Shown in pieces: positions 8,901 to 16,700 of a stretch of 37,745 nucleotides of DNA; the stretch's first letter is position 1; the number at the start of each line of letters is the position of its first letter. The translations under genes were made by a program, and so were the position numbers. The stretch is from Candidatus Cloacimonadota bacterium (GTDB taxonomy: Bacteria; Cloacimonadota; Cloacimonadia; Cloacimonadales; Cloacimonadaceae), in the NCBI GenBank assembly GCA_023228125.1, contig JALOBT010000027.1, positions 1 through 37,745 of the forward strand, written 5' to 3'. The notes beneath the pieces are model-generated. The model was not told the origin of the DNA. It searched no databases and worked only from the letters and a program-made list of their open reading frames with translations.

Positions 8901-8944
8901 AGGGTGAAAAGCGTCAAAGCCGCAAAATGATCCTGATGAAATAA
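5915..8944 (+). CDS. Large secreted protein with 16 WxDxR/YAQ repeats and a FlgD-like C-terminal sorting-type domain
   Basis: A perfect AAAGGAG (5902-5908) is followed after 6 nt by GTG at 5915, giving about 1009 residues; an ATG at 5909 touches the Shine-Dalgarno site, and the ATG at 5855 lies in a terminator hairpin. Residues ~1-22 form a signal peptide (hydrophobic LIMLLLMSVALLSAA). The body is 16 tandem units of about 57 residues, each with a VxWxDxR strand, then DxYAQKL and GxxLWxxxG (examples: WGDGRNPSKDLYAQRL, WVDGRDDNPNIYAQL). This suggests one or two large beta-propellers or a beta-solenoid. The C-terminus has LRQNYPNPFNPST then a FlgD-like fold ending KMILMK, as in secreted proteins of Cloacimonadota and relatives, probably a secretion or anchoring signal. 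The repeat family itself was not assigned a function. Confidence 0.85.
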   Translation: MKQTTLIMLLLMSVALLSAALMWNDAVPIRQGVNIEWFRTGIDTPDGGAIYVWSDTKLGERDLWAQKVDATGVMVWGDPVLIDGKPDRQEDPVITRTSDNNFIIAWIDFSQDLDGDVYAQKINTAGELLWPEGGKAVCVGNGMQLGINMEADQNGGVFIIWGDGRNPSKDLYAQRLSATGDPLWAVNGIPVANGAGDEIQNTMLPDGQGGMMMAYTHDYVGAKDIYAKRFDANGNMTWTAPLDLATATGDQFGVRMAALSAGDFMFTWTDQRFADPDIYAQKVNLAGELLWPNPFIVYGDQDTLSGPPAPQKNPRIQATSDNAAVIVWEDNRLTDQTADLFAQKLAADGTKLWAEDGIELATAEFSQIGQRMDSDNNGGVYVVWDDLRNGNSPNDDVYAQHLNSAGVALWTPGGKAICTQPNGQNGGLIKVSGDNIFINWMDVRNGSVGLYYQVLTASGTELLEPDGKQIVWGLSGDAIKGQYQILPRSTDSVIIWQDTRFANDGYRIYFQILTADGQATLETNGRPVTLQGGGKQEFPHAVVTDDNQIAIVWVDGRDDNPNIYAQLIGINGERLWGENGIKITQEEYLSQLDPKISYHNGSFYVGWSNWDPVGSSYSYHVYGQRILNEEKLWGPNGILISVLPEGQINNECKLTHIIGDTYVWHRVNPGSGSQTIWAKRVAEDGSAYAGWEDKGLQTTDINDWIIQILPVAKATPQGVAITWKDLRGGILQYYAQHINGSGERLWDSQGLQVAASGQEQEFADIVVTDHGIISAWCENINGQHDIMAQKFSFPGMPLWGSLGNVVVVKDSTQSHPNLVSFDDNGMLVTWTDYLTIDSDIYYDYLNNNGELIYGGGGAILSDAGKAQYEPKACIIDNNAYVLWADGRSSGKTEILGLYVQKVNNETVSNADLTIPGLQSPKLRQNYPNPFNPSTTIALDMPQKGEIELAIYNTKGQLVKNLFQGELPQGKHNFNWNGQDENGNAVSSGLYFYSATQGEKRQSRKMILMK

Positions 8945-8960
8945 ATCACCCTATAAAACA

Positions 8961-8987
8961 AAAGGAGCTCGAGATTCGAGCTCCTTT
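8961..8987. terminator. Bidirectional intrinsic terminator between convergent genes
   Basis: AAAGGAGCTCGA (8961-8972) and TCGAGCTCCTTT (8976-8987) are perfectly complementary with a 3-nt loop; the A/T ends give short U-tracts in both directions. It sits 16 bp after the stop of the large repeat protein and 17 bp beyond the stop of the minus-strand XdhC-like gene, so it serves both. Confidence 0.85.
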
Positions 8988-9004
8988 ATCTTTGCTGAAA
9001 ATTT

Positions 9005-9796
9005 CTATTGTTCTTTGAGACGCAGCTCGCGAATGAGCTCCGCCATGATGCTGATGGCGATTTCGTAAGGCTGTTGGCTGCCGATGGGCAGGCCGATGGG
9101 AGCATGCACTTTTTGGAGCAGATCATCGCTATAACCTTGCTTCCTTAGCAGATCGAAGGTTTCAGATACTTTGTGCCGGCTGCCGATCATGCCCAGATAG
9201 CGGAAATCCTGGTTGAGGCACTGCTGTAAGACCTCTTTGTCATGCAGATGGCCGTGGGTCATGATCACGATCCAGGCATGGGGACCGAAGCTCAGGGCTT
9301 GGGAGATTGCAGAAAAGTCGTTGAGCTGCCTCATCTGAAAGCTTTCTTCAGAGCTGGCGTCCAGGATATCCTGGCGATTATCCACCAGATGCACCCAAAA
9401 ACCGCAGAGTTTGGCCAAATGCCCCAAAGCCTTGCCACAGTGTCCGGCTCCGATGATGAAAAGCTGATTGGGATTGTACAGAGCCTCAATGAATACTGTG
9501 GCTGATCCTCCACAGATCATGGAAGTCTCTTTGCTATTCCCCAGTTCGCCACTGCCCAGGTCAAAGCTAAGTTGCTGAGGCTGGGCTGGCCTCTGTTCCC
9601 GCACAAACTCAATGATCTTGTGTTCCAGCTCTCCCCCACCCAAGTTGCCATAAATAGCACCCAGGAGCGGGATGAGCAGCTTCATTCCGATTCGAGCCGG
9701 GGACGAGCCATCGGTGTGGATGATACAGGCCTGCCAGAGTGGCTGATTGCTTGCGCTCAGCTCTACCACTTTCTGATAATATTCTTTAGTTTGCAT
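9005..9796 (-). CDS. XdhC/CoxI family protein (molybdoenzyme maturation factor)
   Basis: 263 residues from ATG 9796, preceded by GGAGGT 5 nt upstream; the longer frame to 9844 lacks such a site. The N-terminal XdhC/CoxI part carries HTDGSSPARIGMKLLI, GNLGGGELE and SMICGGSATVFIE. The C-terminal Rossmann-like part (XdhC_C) carries LFIIGAGHCGKALG, VDNR, THGHLHDKEVL and GMIGSRHK. Family members insert sulfurated molybdenum cofactor into xanthine dehydrogenase or CO dehydrogenase-type enzymes; none is encoded here, so its client must be elsewhere. It is the last gene of the lptD operon and overlaps the methyltransferase gene by 11 bp. Together with guanine deaminase it hints at xanthine use (inference). 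Confidence 0.85.
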   Translation of the reverse strand: MQTKEYYQKVVELSASNQPLWQACIIHTDGSSPARIGMKLLIPLLGAIYGNLGGGELEHKIIEFVREQRPAQPQQLSFDLGSGELGNSKETSMICGGSATVFIEALYNPNQLFIIGAGHCGKALGHLAKLCGFWVHLVDNRQDILDASSEESFQMRQLNDFSAISQALSFGPHAWIVIMTHGHLHDKEVLQQCLNQDFRYLGMIGSRHKVSETFDLLRKQGYSDDLLQKVHAPIGLPIGSQQPYEIAISIMAELIRELRLKEQ

Positions 9797-10592
9797 TTTT
9801 ACCTCCAAACATGATCTGATATAATGCGACCGAGGCGGCCACACTCACATTGAGGGAATTCTTCCAGCCTAATACCGGAAGATATACTATTTCATCACAA
9901 TGGTTTAACACCAGGGGATCTATGCCCAAAGCCTCATTGCCCACCACCAAGGCCAGAGGCAGATCAAACTCTGCTTTATACACAGATTGGGAAGGCTCAG
10001 CGGTCTCTAAAGCGTAGATTTTGTGTCCGGCGTTTTTCAGCTCCAAGACCGCGTCAAGGCTGCTCTCGCAATAGCTGAAAGCCACTCTCTCACAGGTGCC
10101 CAGGGCTGTTTTTGCCATATTGGGATGCTGCGGGGTGGGAGTAATGCCACAGAGGATCAATTTGCCAAGAGACAGGCATTCTGCGATGCGAAAGAGCGAG
10201 CCTACGTTGAACACGCTGCGCAGATTATCTGCAATCACAGTGATCTGAGCAGCACGCCTTAGGTCATCAGGATCAGGGCTGGCATTGCCATCTCCGGTTT
10301 TGAGCCTGATCTGGCTATCTTTGAGTGTTTTATCCCCCTGATAATCGCTTAGAGCACGCAGAAGCCGAAAAGGATCTGCGGGCAGATCGCAAAGCAGGGC
10401 TTCCATTCTGGCAGGCAAAGGCTTTTTGCACAAAGGATACAGGGCCTGAATCTGCTGAACCAGAGACTGCCGGCTATCTGGATTGGCCAGCTCCTGTTCC
10501 AGCTCTGATAGAAGTTTGTTCAGCGCTTTGAGCTGGGCATCAAAGCTGAAGTTCTGGAATTTTTCAGGGCTGTATCTGGCAATGAATTTCAT
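9786..10592 (-). CDS. TrmH/SpoU family RNA 2'-O-methyltransferase
   Basis: 268 residues. The C-terminal half (from about residue 115) is a SPOUT methyltransferase domain: motif 1 in IADNLRSVFNVGSLFRIAE, motif 2 in LALVVGNEALGID and motif 3 in VYLPVLGWKNSLNVSVAAS, the knotted S-adenosylmethionine site of SpoU enzymes. The N-terminal ~110 residues are helical and not recognised; they are not the usual L30e-like substrate domain of RlmB. The target RNA (tRNA Gm18 or 23S rRNA) cannot be decided from sequence. The start overlaps the phosphatase stop by 4 bp (ATGA) and its end overlaps the XdhC-like gene, so translation is coupled. Confidence 0.85.
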   Translation of the reverse strand: MKFIARYSPEKFQNFSFDAQLKALNKLLSELEQELANPDSRQSLVQQIQALYPLCKKPLPARMEALLCDLPADPFRLLRALSDYQGDKTLKDSQIRLKTGDGNASPDPDDLRRAAQITVIADNLRSVFNVGSLFRIAECLSLGKLILCGITPTPQHPNMAKTALGTCERVAFSYCESSLDAVLELKNAGHKIYALETAEPSQSVYKAEFDLPLALVVGNEALGIDPLVLNHCDEIVYLPVLGWKNSLNVSVAASVALYQIMFGGKNAN

Positions 10593-11182
10593 GGGTAAAA
10601 GCGTTTTATCATCTCGGCAGCAGTCAGGATGTTTTCGCAGATAAAGTCTGGCTTATATTCTGCAGAAGAGCTGATAAGCTGCTGGAATTCCTCTTCTCCA
10701 TTTCCGGTGAGCAGCAAGATGCTCTTTATCTTCGCATTCTGGGCAAAGCCAATATCAGTGCTGCGATCGCCGATCATAAAGGACTGGCAGGGGTCAAAGC
10801 AGAAGTCTGCCCTGGCCTGTTTAAACATGCCTATACCAGGCTTGCGGTCTTCATGCTGGATATTATAGGGCTGCACGATGCCATCCTGGTGATGAGGGGC
10901 AAAGTATATGCCATTTATCTGAACTCCTGCGTCTGCAATGAGCTTCTGCATCTTTTGATGCACCTGGCTAAGCTGATCAAGATTCAGGTATCCTCTGGCA
11001 ATACCGCTTTGGTTTGTAACGATAAAGATCAAGTAGCCCAGCTCACTAAAGATGCGCAAGGCCCGGGGAGTCTCGGGGTAAAGGTGATACAGCTCAGGAT
11101 CTTTGATATAGCCGAATTTATCTGGGCTGATCGTGCCATCCCGATCCAGGAATACAGCGCGTTTAATACTTTTTACTGTCAC
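10589..11182 (-). CDS. HAD-superfamily histidinol-phosphatase/GmhB-like phosphatase
   Basis: 197 residues from a GTG start overlapping the end of lptD by 20 bp. HAD motifs: FLDRDGT (nucleophile D13, acid/base D15), VTNQSGIARG, KPG and GDRSTDIGFA. This arrangement matches D-glycero-D-manno-heptose 1,7-bisphosphate 7-phosphatase, which makes the LPS core heptose precursor, and the LPS neighbour lptD fits. The Cys-rich zinc loop of typical GmhB is not conserved: the YCPHH segment is FAPHH and the CDCRKP segment is HEDRKP. It could therefore be a zinc-free GmhB or a relative with another sugar or histidinol phosphate. The GTG has only a weak ribosome binding site, consistent with coupling to lptD. 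Confidence 0.8.
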   Translation of the reverse strand: MTVKSIKRAVFLDRDGTISPDKFGYIKDPELYHLYPETPRALRIFSELGYLIFIVTNQSGIARGYLNLDQLSQVHQKMQKLIADAGVQINGIYFAPHHQDGIVQPYNIQHEDRKPGIGMFKQARADFCFDPCQSFMIGDRSTDIGFAQNAKIKSILLLTGNGEEEFQQLISSSAEYKPDFICENILTAAEMIKRFYP

Positions 11183-13553
11183 TGGTCTTAAACTTCAGGG
11201 CATCAGGGAATTGCTTATTAAAGAAGACAATGCGGTAATCCCAATATTCATTACGTTTGGTGAAAGAAAAGTCCAGCTTCCAGCAATGCAAGTCACGTCC
11301 CAGACTAATGCTTTGTGAAATAAGCTCTTTATCCTTTAGATTGTAGTAGTTTGAGTAGCTCAGGCTGAAGTTTTGAGTTAGCTTGAAGCCTGCATTCATC
11401 CGCAAATTCTGGCTGCGGGGGTTTAGTAGGCTCTTGGGGGCAAAAAGATCGTGAGTTACACTGAGATTCCAGCCTTCAGATGCGATGCTGGGGCCTGTAG
11501 AAGAGTGCTCTTCCCCAAAGGCGGTAAAGGTTCTATTCAAGGGCATGGGAAAGTACTCCGCATAACTTGCATCTCCGCCGATACCGACAGTCTGGGAAAA
11601 GTATTGATTCTTGATGGCCAGATCATCATAGCTTACTTTATGAGTCTCTTGGATCAAACTGAGGCGGGAGCTATAGCTTGCCTTCAGGTTCTTCAGAGCC
11701 CAGCTCTCATGCTTTAGGGAACCCAGACTCAGTGATCCAGGCCTGAAACCCAAAGTATGAGTGATATCGCTAAAGTGCTTGTCATCCTTGAGCAGGTTGG
11801 CAGAGATGCGGGAATCCCAGCTCAGCAGATCGTTTAGCCTGCGCTGTTTGCGTTCTTCACCCAGTTTGAGCTGCCATTTCTGCGCCAGGGAAAAGCTGAG
11901 ATTGGCCTGCTCTTTTGTATTCTGCCGGAGTGATATTCCTCCAAAACCATAATACTGGCTATTATCAGAGTGATCGGGCAGATAGCTAAGACCCACGGAA
12001 GGGGTCATGATATGCCGGATGGCATTGCCCGCGGGGGAGCCAAAGCTGCGGAGTCCGTAAAGATTGAAGCTGCCATTCACTGAGGCCGAATAGTCGTTCC
12101 CTCGCACCCATTTCTCCCCGTTGCGATCGCGATCGAACCAGGCTTCGTTGTAATCAACGCTCTGGCGCAAGTTCAGCCAACCGCGATAGTTGTAGCTATT
12201 TGAGAGCCCCAGAGAGTGTCTGATGCCCGCGTGATGCTCCACCTGGTAAACATCAGGATTATCATCATCAGGGGTATTTGCCCAGATGTAATCCTGAAAA
12301 GAATGGTCTTTGCTGCGAATATCTCCGCTATGATCCAGGCGAACATTGTAGTTATAGCTCAGCCCGGCATACCAGACCTCGCTCCCACGCCCCAGCAGTT
12401 CATATACCGGCCGGCTGGATACGCTCCAGCTCACGCTCGGTAAGCTGAGGCTGGCGGTATCGTTGATCAGGTCTTGATTGTAAAGAGCACCTGCACTCAG
12501 ATAGGTAGTTCCGATGGGCTTGCGGTATGAGACGCTGGAGCTCAGCCTTTGGGCCAGAGATTCATCCACCAGATCGCTGCTTTGCCAAATCCTTTTGTTA
12601 CTGATAAAATCCAGGGAAACATCCAGGGCAGACTTTTCCGGCAGTTCATGATGATGATTGGCTCTCAAAGACCAATCAAATTGCGTGCCGGCACTATTAA
12701 TATTCTTTTGATAGCTGGCAGCAAGGCCACCGTTGTAGTAATAGCGCATCAAGTATCTGGTATCGAACTTGGCCTTCCAGCCGGTCTTTTCCATGAGGTC
12801 CAGCCCCAGGGTGAGATCGGCAAATTCCTTGTAAGGATAATACACGGCCAGATCACGGATATATTTGCCATCCACGCTGTTATATCCGGGTTCGGGAACC
12901 AGGATGCCGGCATGCCGTCCGCGTTTGATACTCATGGTTACAAAAGGAAAATAGAAGATAGGCAGGTGGTTCACATAGGCCACCACGTGCTTGCCCACCA
13001 CCTTGTCCTTTTGATAGATCCGCATGGCTTTTGCCCAAAACCAAAAGCTGGGCTCAGCCAGATCACAGGTGGTAAAGCTGCCTCCATCAATATCGTATAT
13101 GGTGGAGTCTATTTTCCGGATCTCTTCACCGCTGTAATAGCCATTTTCGATATAGCTTTGGCCCTTGCTCAGCCGTCCGGTCTGACTGCGAATATCATAA
13201 CGAACGTCTTCGCCAATCAGAAGTTGACCACCGTCCTGCATCAGGGTAAGCCCGAAAGTGGTGGCTTGTTCCCTTTTCAAATCCAGAAAGAGGGAATCTG
13301 CCTGAATCCTGGAATCGCCATAATCTATAGAAGTATTACCATGCAGCCAGATCTGTTCATCCTCGTAATAGGCGCGGATGCTATCTGCTGCGTAAAATAG
13401 TGAATCCAGAGAGCTTGCTGCATTCAGATCGATTTTGAGGCTGTCCAGAGCAGCGTCCGAGCTTTGGGGCACAGACACCCCCGGGCTTATTTGAGCGAGC
13501 AACAAGCCTGGTATCAGAAGCAAGATCAAGAGACATAAGACTGGTATTTTCAT
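11163..13553 (-). CDS. lptD: LptD-like outer-membrane LPS assembly protein
   Basis: 796 residues with a signal peptide (KIPVLCLLILLLIPGLLLAQ). Residues ~60-220 form an OstA/LptA-like jellyroll: HGNTSIDYGDSRIQADSLFLD, then DGGSFTTCDLAEPSFWFWAK and the GKHVVAYVNHLPIFYFPF segment that marks LptD. The remainder alternates aromatic strands, as expected of the large beta-barrel, and ends with a strand-rich LDFSFTKRNEYWDYRIVFF segment. In the family this protein, with LptE, places LPS in the outer leaflet of the outer membrane. First gene of a four-gene operon. Sequence divergence is large compared with proteobacterial LptD but the order of landmarks is preserved. Confidence 0.85.
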   Translation of the reverse strand: MKIPVLCLLILLLIPGLLLAQISPGVSVPQSSDAALDSLKIDLNAASSLDSLFYAADSIRAYYEDEQIWLHGNTSIDYGDSRIQADSLFLDLKREQATTFGLTLMQDGGQLLIGEDVRYDIRSQTGRLSKGQSYIENGYYSGEEIRKIDSTIYDIDGGSFTTCDLAEPSFWFWAKAMRIYQKDKVVGKHVVAYVNHLPIFYFPFVTMSIKRGRHAGILVPEPGYNSVDGKYIRDLAVYYPYKEFADLTLGLDLMEKTGWKAKFDTRYLMRYYYNGGLAASYQKNINSAGTQFDWSLRANHHHELPEKSALDVSLDFISNKRIWQSSDLVDESLAQRLSSSVSYRKPIGTTYLSAGALYNQDLINDTASLSLPSVSWSVSSRPVYELLGRGSEVWYAGLSYNYNVRLDHSGDIRSKDHSFQDYIWANTPDDDNPDVYQVEHHAGIRHSLGLSNSYNYRGWLNLRQSVDYNEAWFDRDRNGEKWVRGNDYSASVNGSFNLYGLRSFGSPAGNAIRHIMTPSVGLSYLPDHSDNSQYYGFGGISLRQNTKEQANLSFSLAQKWQLKLGEERKQRRLNDLLSWDSRISANLLKDDKHFSDITHTLGFRPGSLSLGSLKHESWALKNLKASYSSRLSLIQETHKVSYDDLAIKNQYFSQTVGIGGDASYAEYFPMPLNRTFTAFGEEHSSTGPSIASEGWNLSVTHDLFAPKSLLNPRSQNLRMNAGFKLTQNFSLSYSNYYNLKDKELISQSISLGRDLHCWKLDFSFTKRNEYWDYRIVFFNKQFPDALKFKTSDSKKY

Positions 13554-13569
13554 CTATTCACCATATAAC

Positions 13570-13598
13570 TTAAGATTTGAGGAGGCCTTTCATGTCAA
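13570..13598 (-). promoter_or_regulatory. Promoter candidate for the lptD operon
   Basis: On the minus strand TTGACA (complement of 13593-13598) is followed by a 17-bp spacer and TCTTAA (complement of 13570-13575). The -35 is perfect, the -10 poor (3 of 6). The predicted start falls about 10 nt before the lptD ATG, leaving a very short leader. Confidence 0.35.
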
Positions 13599-13636
13599 GC
13601 CTTTCCGCATTTCTCGTTTCAAGACAAGAATCTCAC

Positions 13637-13664
13637 TTGACAGAATATGACTGGCATTTATACA
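13637..13664 (+). promoter_or_regulatory. Promoter candidate for the PPDK-like gene
   Basis: TTGACA (13637-13642), a 16-bp spacer and TATACA (13659-13664, 4 of 6). It points away from lptD and would start transcription near 13671, downstream of the ATG at 13647 but upstream of the GTG at 13713. It thereby supports the later start codon. Confidence 0.5.
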
Positions 13665-13712
13665 GGCAAAAGAGGAATTCTTAAGGAAAGATTAAAGATT
13701 AAGGAGCAGGTT

Positions 13713-16700
13713 GTGGATAGTATAGAATCACAAGCCCTTACCGTGAACCTTCAGAATACCAGAGTGATAGAGATCCCGCTGGATGACTCTGCTAAATGGT
13801 TGCTGGAGCTTTCCAGTGACTATTTTGGGGTCAATCAACGTTTGCGAGCCTTTTTGGATGAATTGTATCATCCCTTTGTAAACCCCAGTATAGCTTTGGG
13901 CTTGATGCGAACAAGCATCTTGGGCGATCTTTGGTGGTATTGTGCTCATGAACAGAACGAAAAAGCCCTGAATGTAATCCTGGATTTCTATCAGAAAGCA
14001 GAAACTACCTGTACAAAGGATGAACAGCGTAAGAAACTCTTTCAGGACTTTCTGGAGTTTTGCACGGCCCTTTGCGAGCACGGGCTGCCGGCATTATACC
14101 AGCGTGTCTTAGACATGATTGGGGCTTTTTGTGCGGCTCATCAGATGCTCTTCATCCGCCTCAGCAGCGTAGCCCGCAAGAGCCTGGTAAAGCTTGAGCA
14201 AAAAGGTGCCGATAGCGAGCAATGCACCCAGATCCTGCGGCAGCTTTTGGAGGCAACACTTTCTCACTGGCAAAATAGCACCGATATCAATTCCTGGCTC
14301 AGCCGTTTGCAAGATAAGCCAGAAGATATGGACCTCTCGCTACTCCCTTCAGATGATTTTTACGAGCAATGGCAGAAAGTGCTGCGGGATGCTACGAACA
14401 CCCTTGACCTGCAAGCTGTGCCTGCCTTTTCTGAAATCGCCAGCCTGCATCGTAATTACATCCGCGAATTCCCCCATCTCAGCCATCGGGTGCAATACAT
14501 CTTCTTCCTTTTGGGCTTGCCCACCATGATCGATCTCATGGATCACATATTGTGGGATTTGAATAGGCAATTGGCCAATCTCTATGAAGAGCTCAGTCCC
14601 CAGGAAGTATCCCTAATGCTGGATACGGTATTTGAGACCCTGGTTTCCTTTAGCAAGACGCATCTGAGCATAGTGTTGGATTGCCTGCATACCATTGGCA
14701 AAGCGGTGCTTAAGGGCAGCAATCTGGATCTGAAGCGCAAGATCATCGAGCAGATCATTAGCCTCGGCTACACCCCTCCCGGAGAGGTACGCATCGCCAG
14801 CGACTGGCAGATTGATGTGGATAAGAACCACGTGAAACACCTGCGCATCCTGCTCGAGCTGATCGCCATCGATCCTATGAGAAACAAAGACCTGCTGGCC
14901 TTCACCATCATCAGCATGACCCGCAAGGGTGTGTTCATCTCGGATACAGACCTCTTTCAAAAGGACGTTTCCGCCTTTTTGGGAGCAGACCTCAGCCCCA
15001 TCTTTGTGCAGAGTAAACACCTGCTGAGAATATTCCCCGTCTTCTTCAACGAGATCGGAGCCGAGGGCGAGATCCGCGATGCCAGCACAAATCTGGATGA
15101 GCTTTCCCAACGCAAAGACCGCCTTATTCACTTCTTACGCAAGCAGGTGCATACCGAAAGCAATAATACCCATATCACACTTATAGAAAATATCTTACGC
15201 TATTGGGTTACACTGGACCCCAGTCCTCTGAAAAACAATATCCCGGAGGATGTCTGGCTACAGCTCAAGACTTTAAGCAGACACACCCAGGCGCAGAGCA
15301 AGGCCGTGAATGCTTTTCTGGCCCAGATCGGGCTCAGCTATACCGAATTGCTGGCACTTTCCTGGCAAAGGGTGGAAATCATCTTCAAAGACCTGGAAGA
15401 GGATTATTATGCCAAGCGCCTGAAGCTTTTGTGTTACTGCCACTTTCTACTCAAAGATAAATACAATCTCGATCCATACGATATCGTGAAGTTCCTGGCG
15501 CGCTACAGCTTCTTTGATGCCAAAGAGCAAAATCGTCTGCGCACCAGCCTCACCCGCAAAGACTATGACAGTGCCAGCCGGCAGATGCTGGGATACATCG
15601 GCAAGCTGAATACTCAGATCCTGGACCCCAAACCTACCATCCCCTGGGAAAATATCTATTACAAACGCCACATCGCCGCTGGCATTCCCTCTATGTATGG
15701 AATCTATCGCGAACCCAAGCTGGAAGCAATGGGCATGGTATTCAGGCTGGAAAACGTGATCCGCCGTATGTTTGAACGCAGCAGAGAGCAGCTCAATCTT
15801 AGTTATATCAATGGTAAGACTCTACGCCGCATTGTCCGCATTCTGGATATCTATGATTACGCCATGAAACAGGAAATGGTGACGAGCGACGCCTTTGGCA
15901 CTGCACTCGCAATGCTCAGCTCGGTGCAAAATATCTCCAACATCAGCCTGGAGCAATATCTGGATATCTTCAATCTGCTCAAGGACAGTGTGAACGAGAT
16001 CATCAACGAATACTATTACCGCTTTTACGACAGCCAACTGGCCAGCTTGGAGGCAAAACTGGGCAGCAGAAAGCAGAAGGAGATATTTGCCGAGGAATTT
16101 TATCGCAGTTTGCTAAGTGCTTCTTTTTTGGTACAAGGATTGGATAATTTTATCACCCGGATTTTGGAATCCTTGAACGAGATGCGCCAGCTCTTTTGTA
16201 AAGAGGACATTGTCAAACTGATGTCTTATGATCCGGATCGGCTGTTCTTTCATCTTTACACCCGTAATTCCCGCATAGAAAATCAGGTCTTACTGGGTTC
16301 CAAAGCCTTTTTCTTAAAGCGCTTGCACCAATATGAATTCCCTGTTCCTCCAGGTTTTGTGATCACCACAGATCTCTTTCGCAATCGCGAAATCATCAAT
16401 ACCCATCCCGATATCTCAGCGGAATTTGACACTCTGCTCAAGCTAAACCTCAAGCGTATGGAGCAGCACACAAATCTGGAATTTGGCAATCCAGAACGCC
16501 CCCTGCTTTTTTCCGTGCGTAGCGGAGCTCCGATGAGCCTGCCTGGGGCCATGGATACCTTCCTGAATATCGGGCTCAACGATGAGATCACTGAGAGGCT
16601 TTCTCAGCAGAAGAATTACGGCTGGACAGCTTGGGATTGCTATCGACGTCTCATCCAAAGCTGGGGCATGGCCTATGGCATAGACCGCGATGAATTTGAC

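Noticed and set aside
12549..13400. 283-residue plus-strand frame
   Set aside because: Antisense shadow of lptD; the minus-strand product has signal peptide and family motifs.
13592..13684. 30-codon plus-strand ORF with GAGGAGG 6 nt before its ATG, a possible leader peptide of the PPDK-like gene
   Set aside because: It begins upstream of the likely plus-strand promoter and its Shine-Dalgarno lies in the spacer of the lptD promoter; composition is not suggestive. Kept only as a curiosity.
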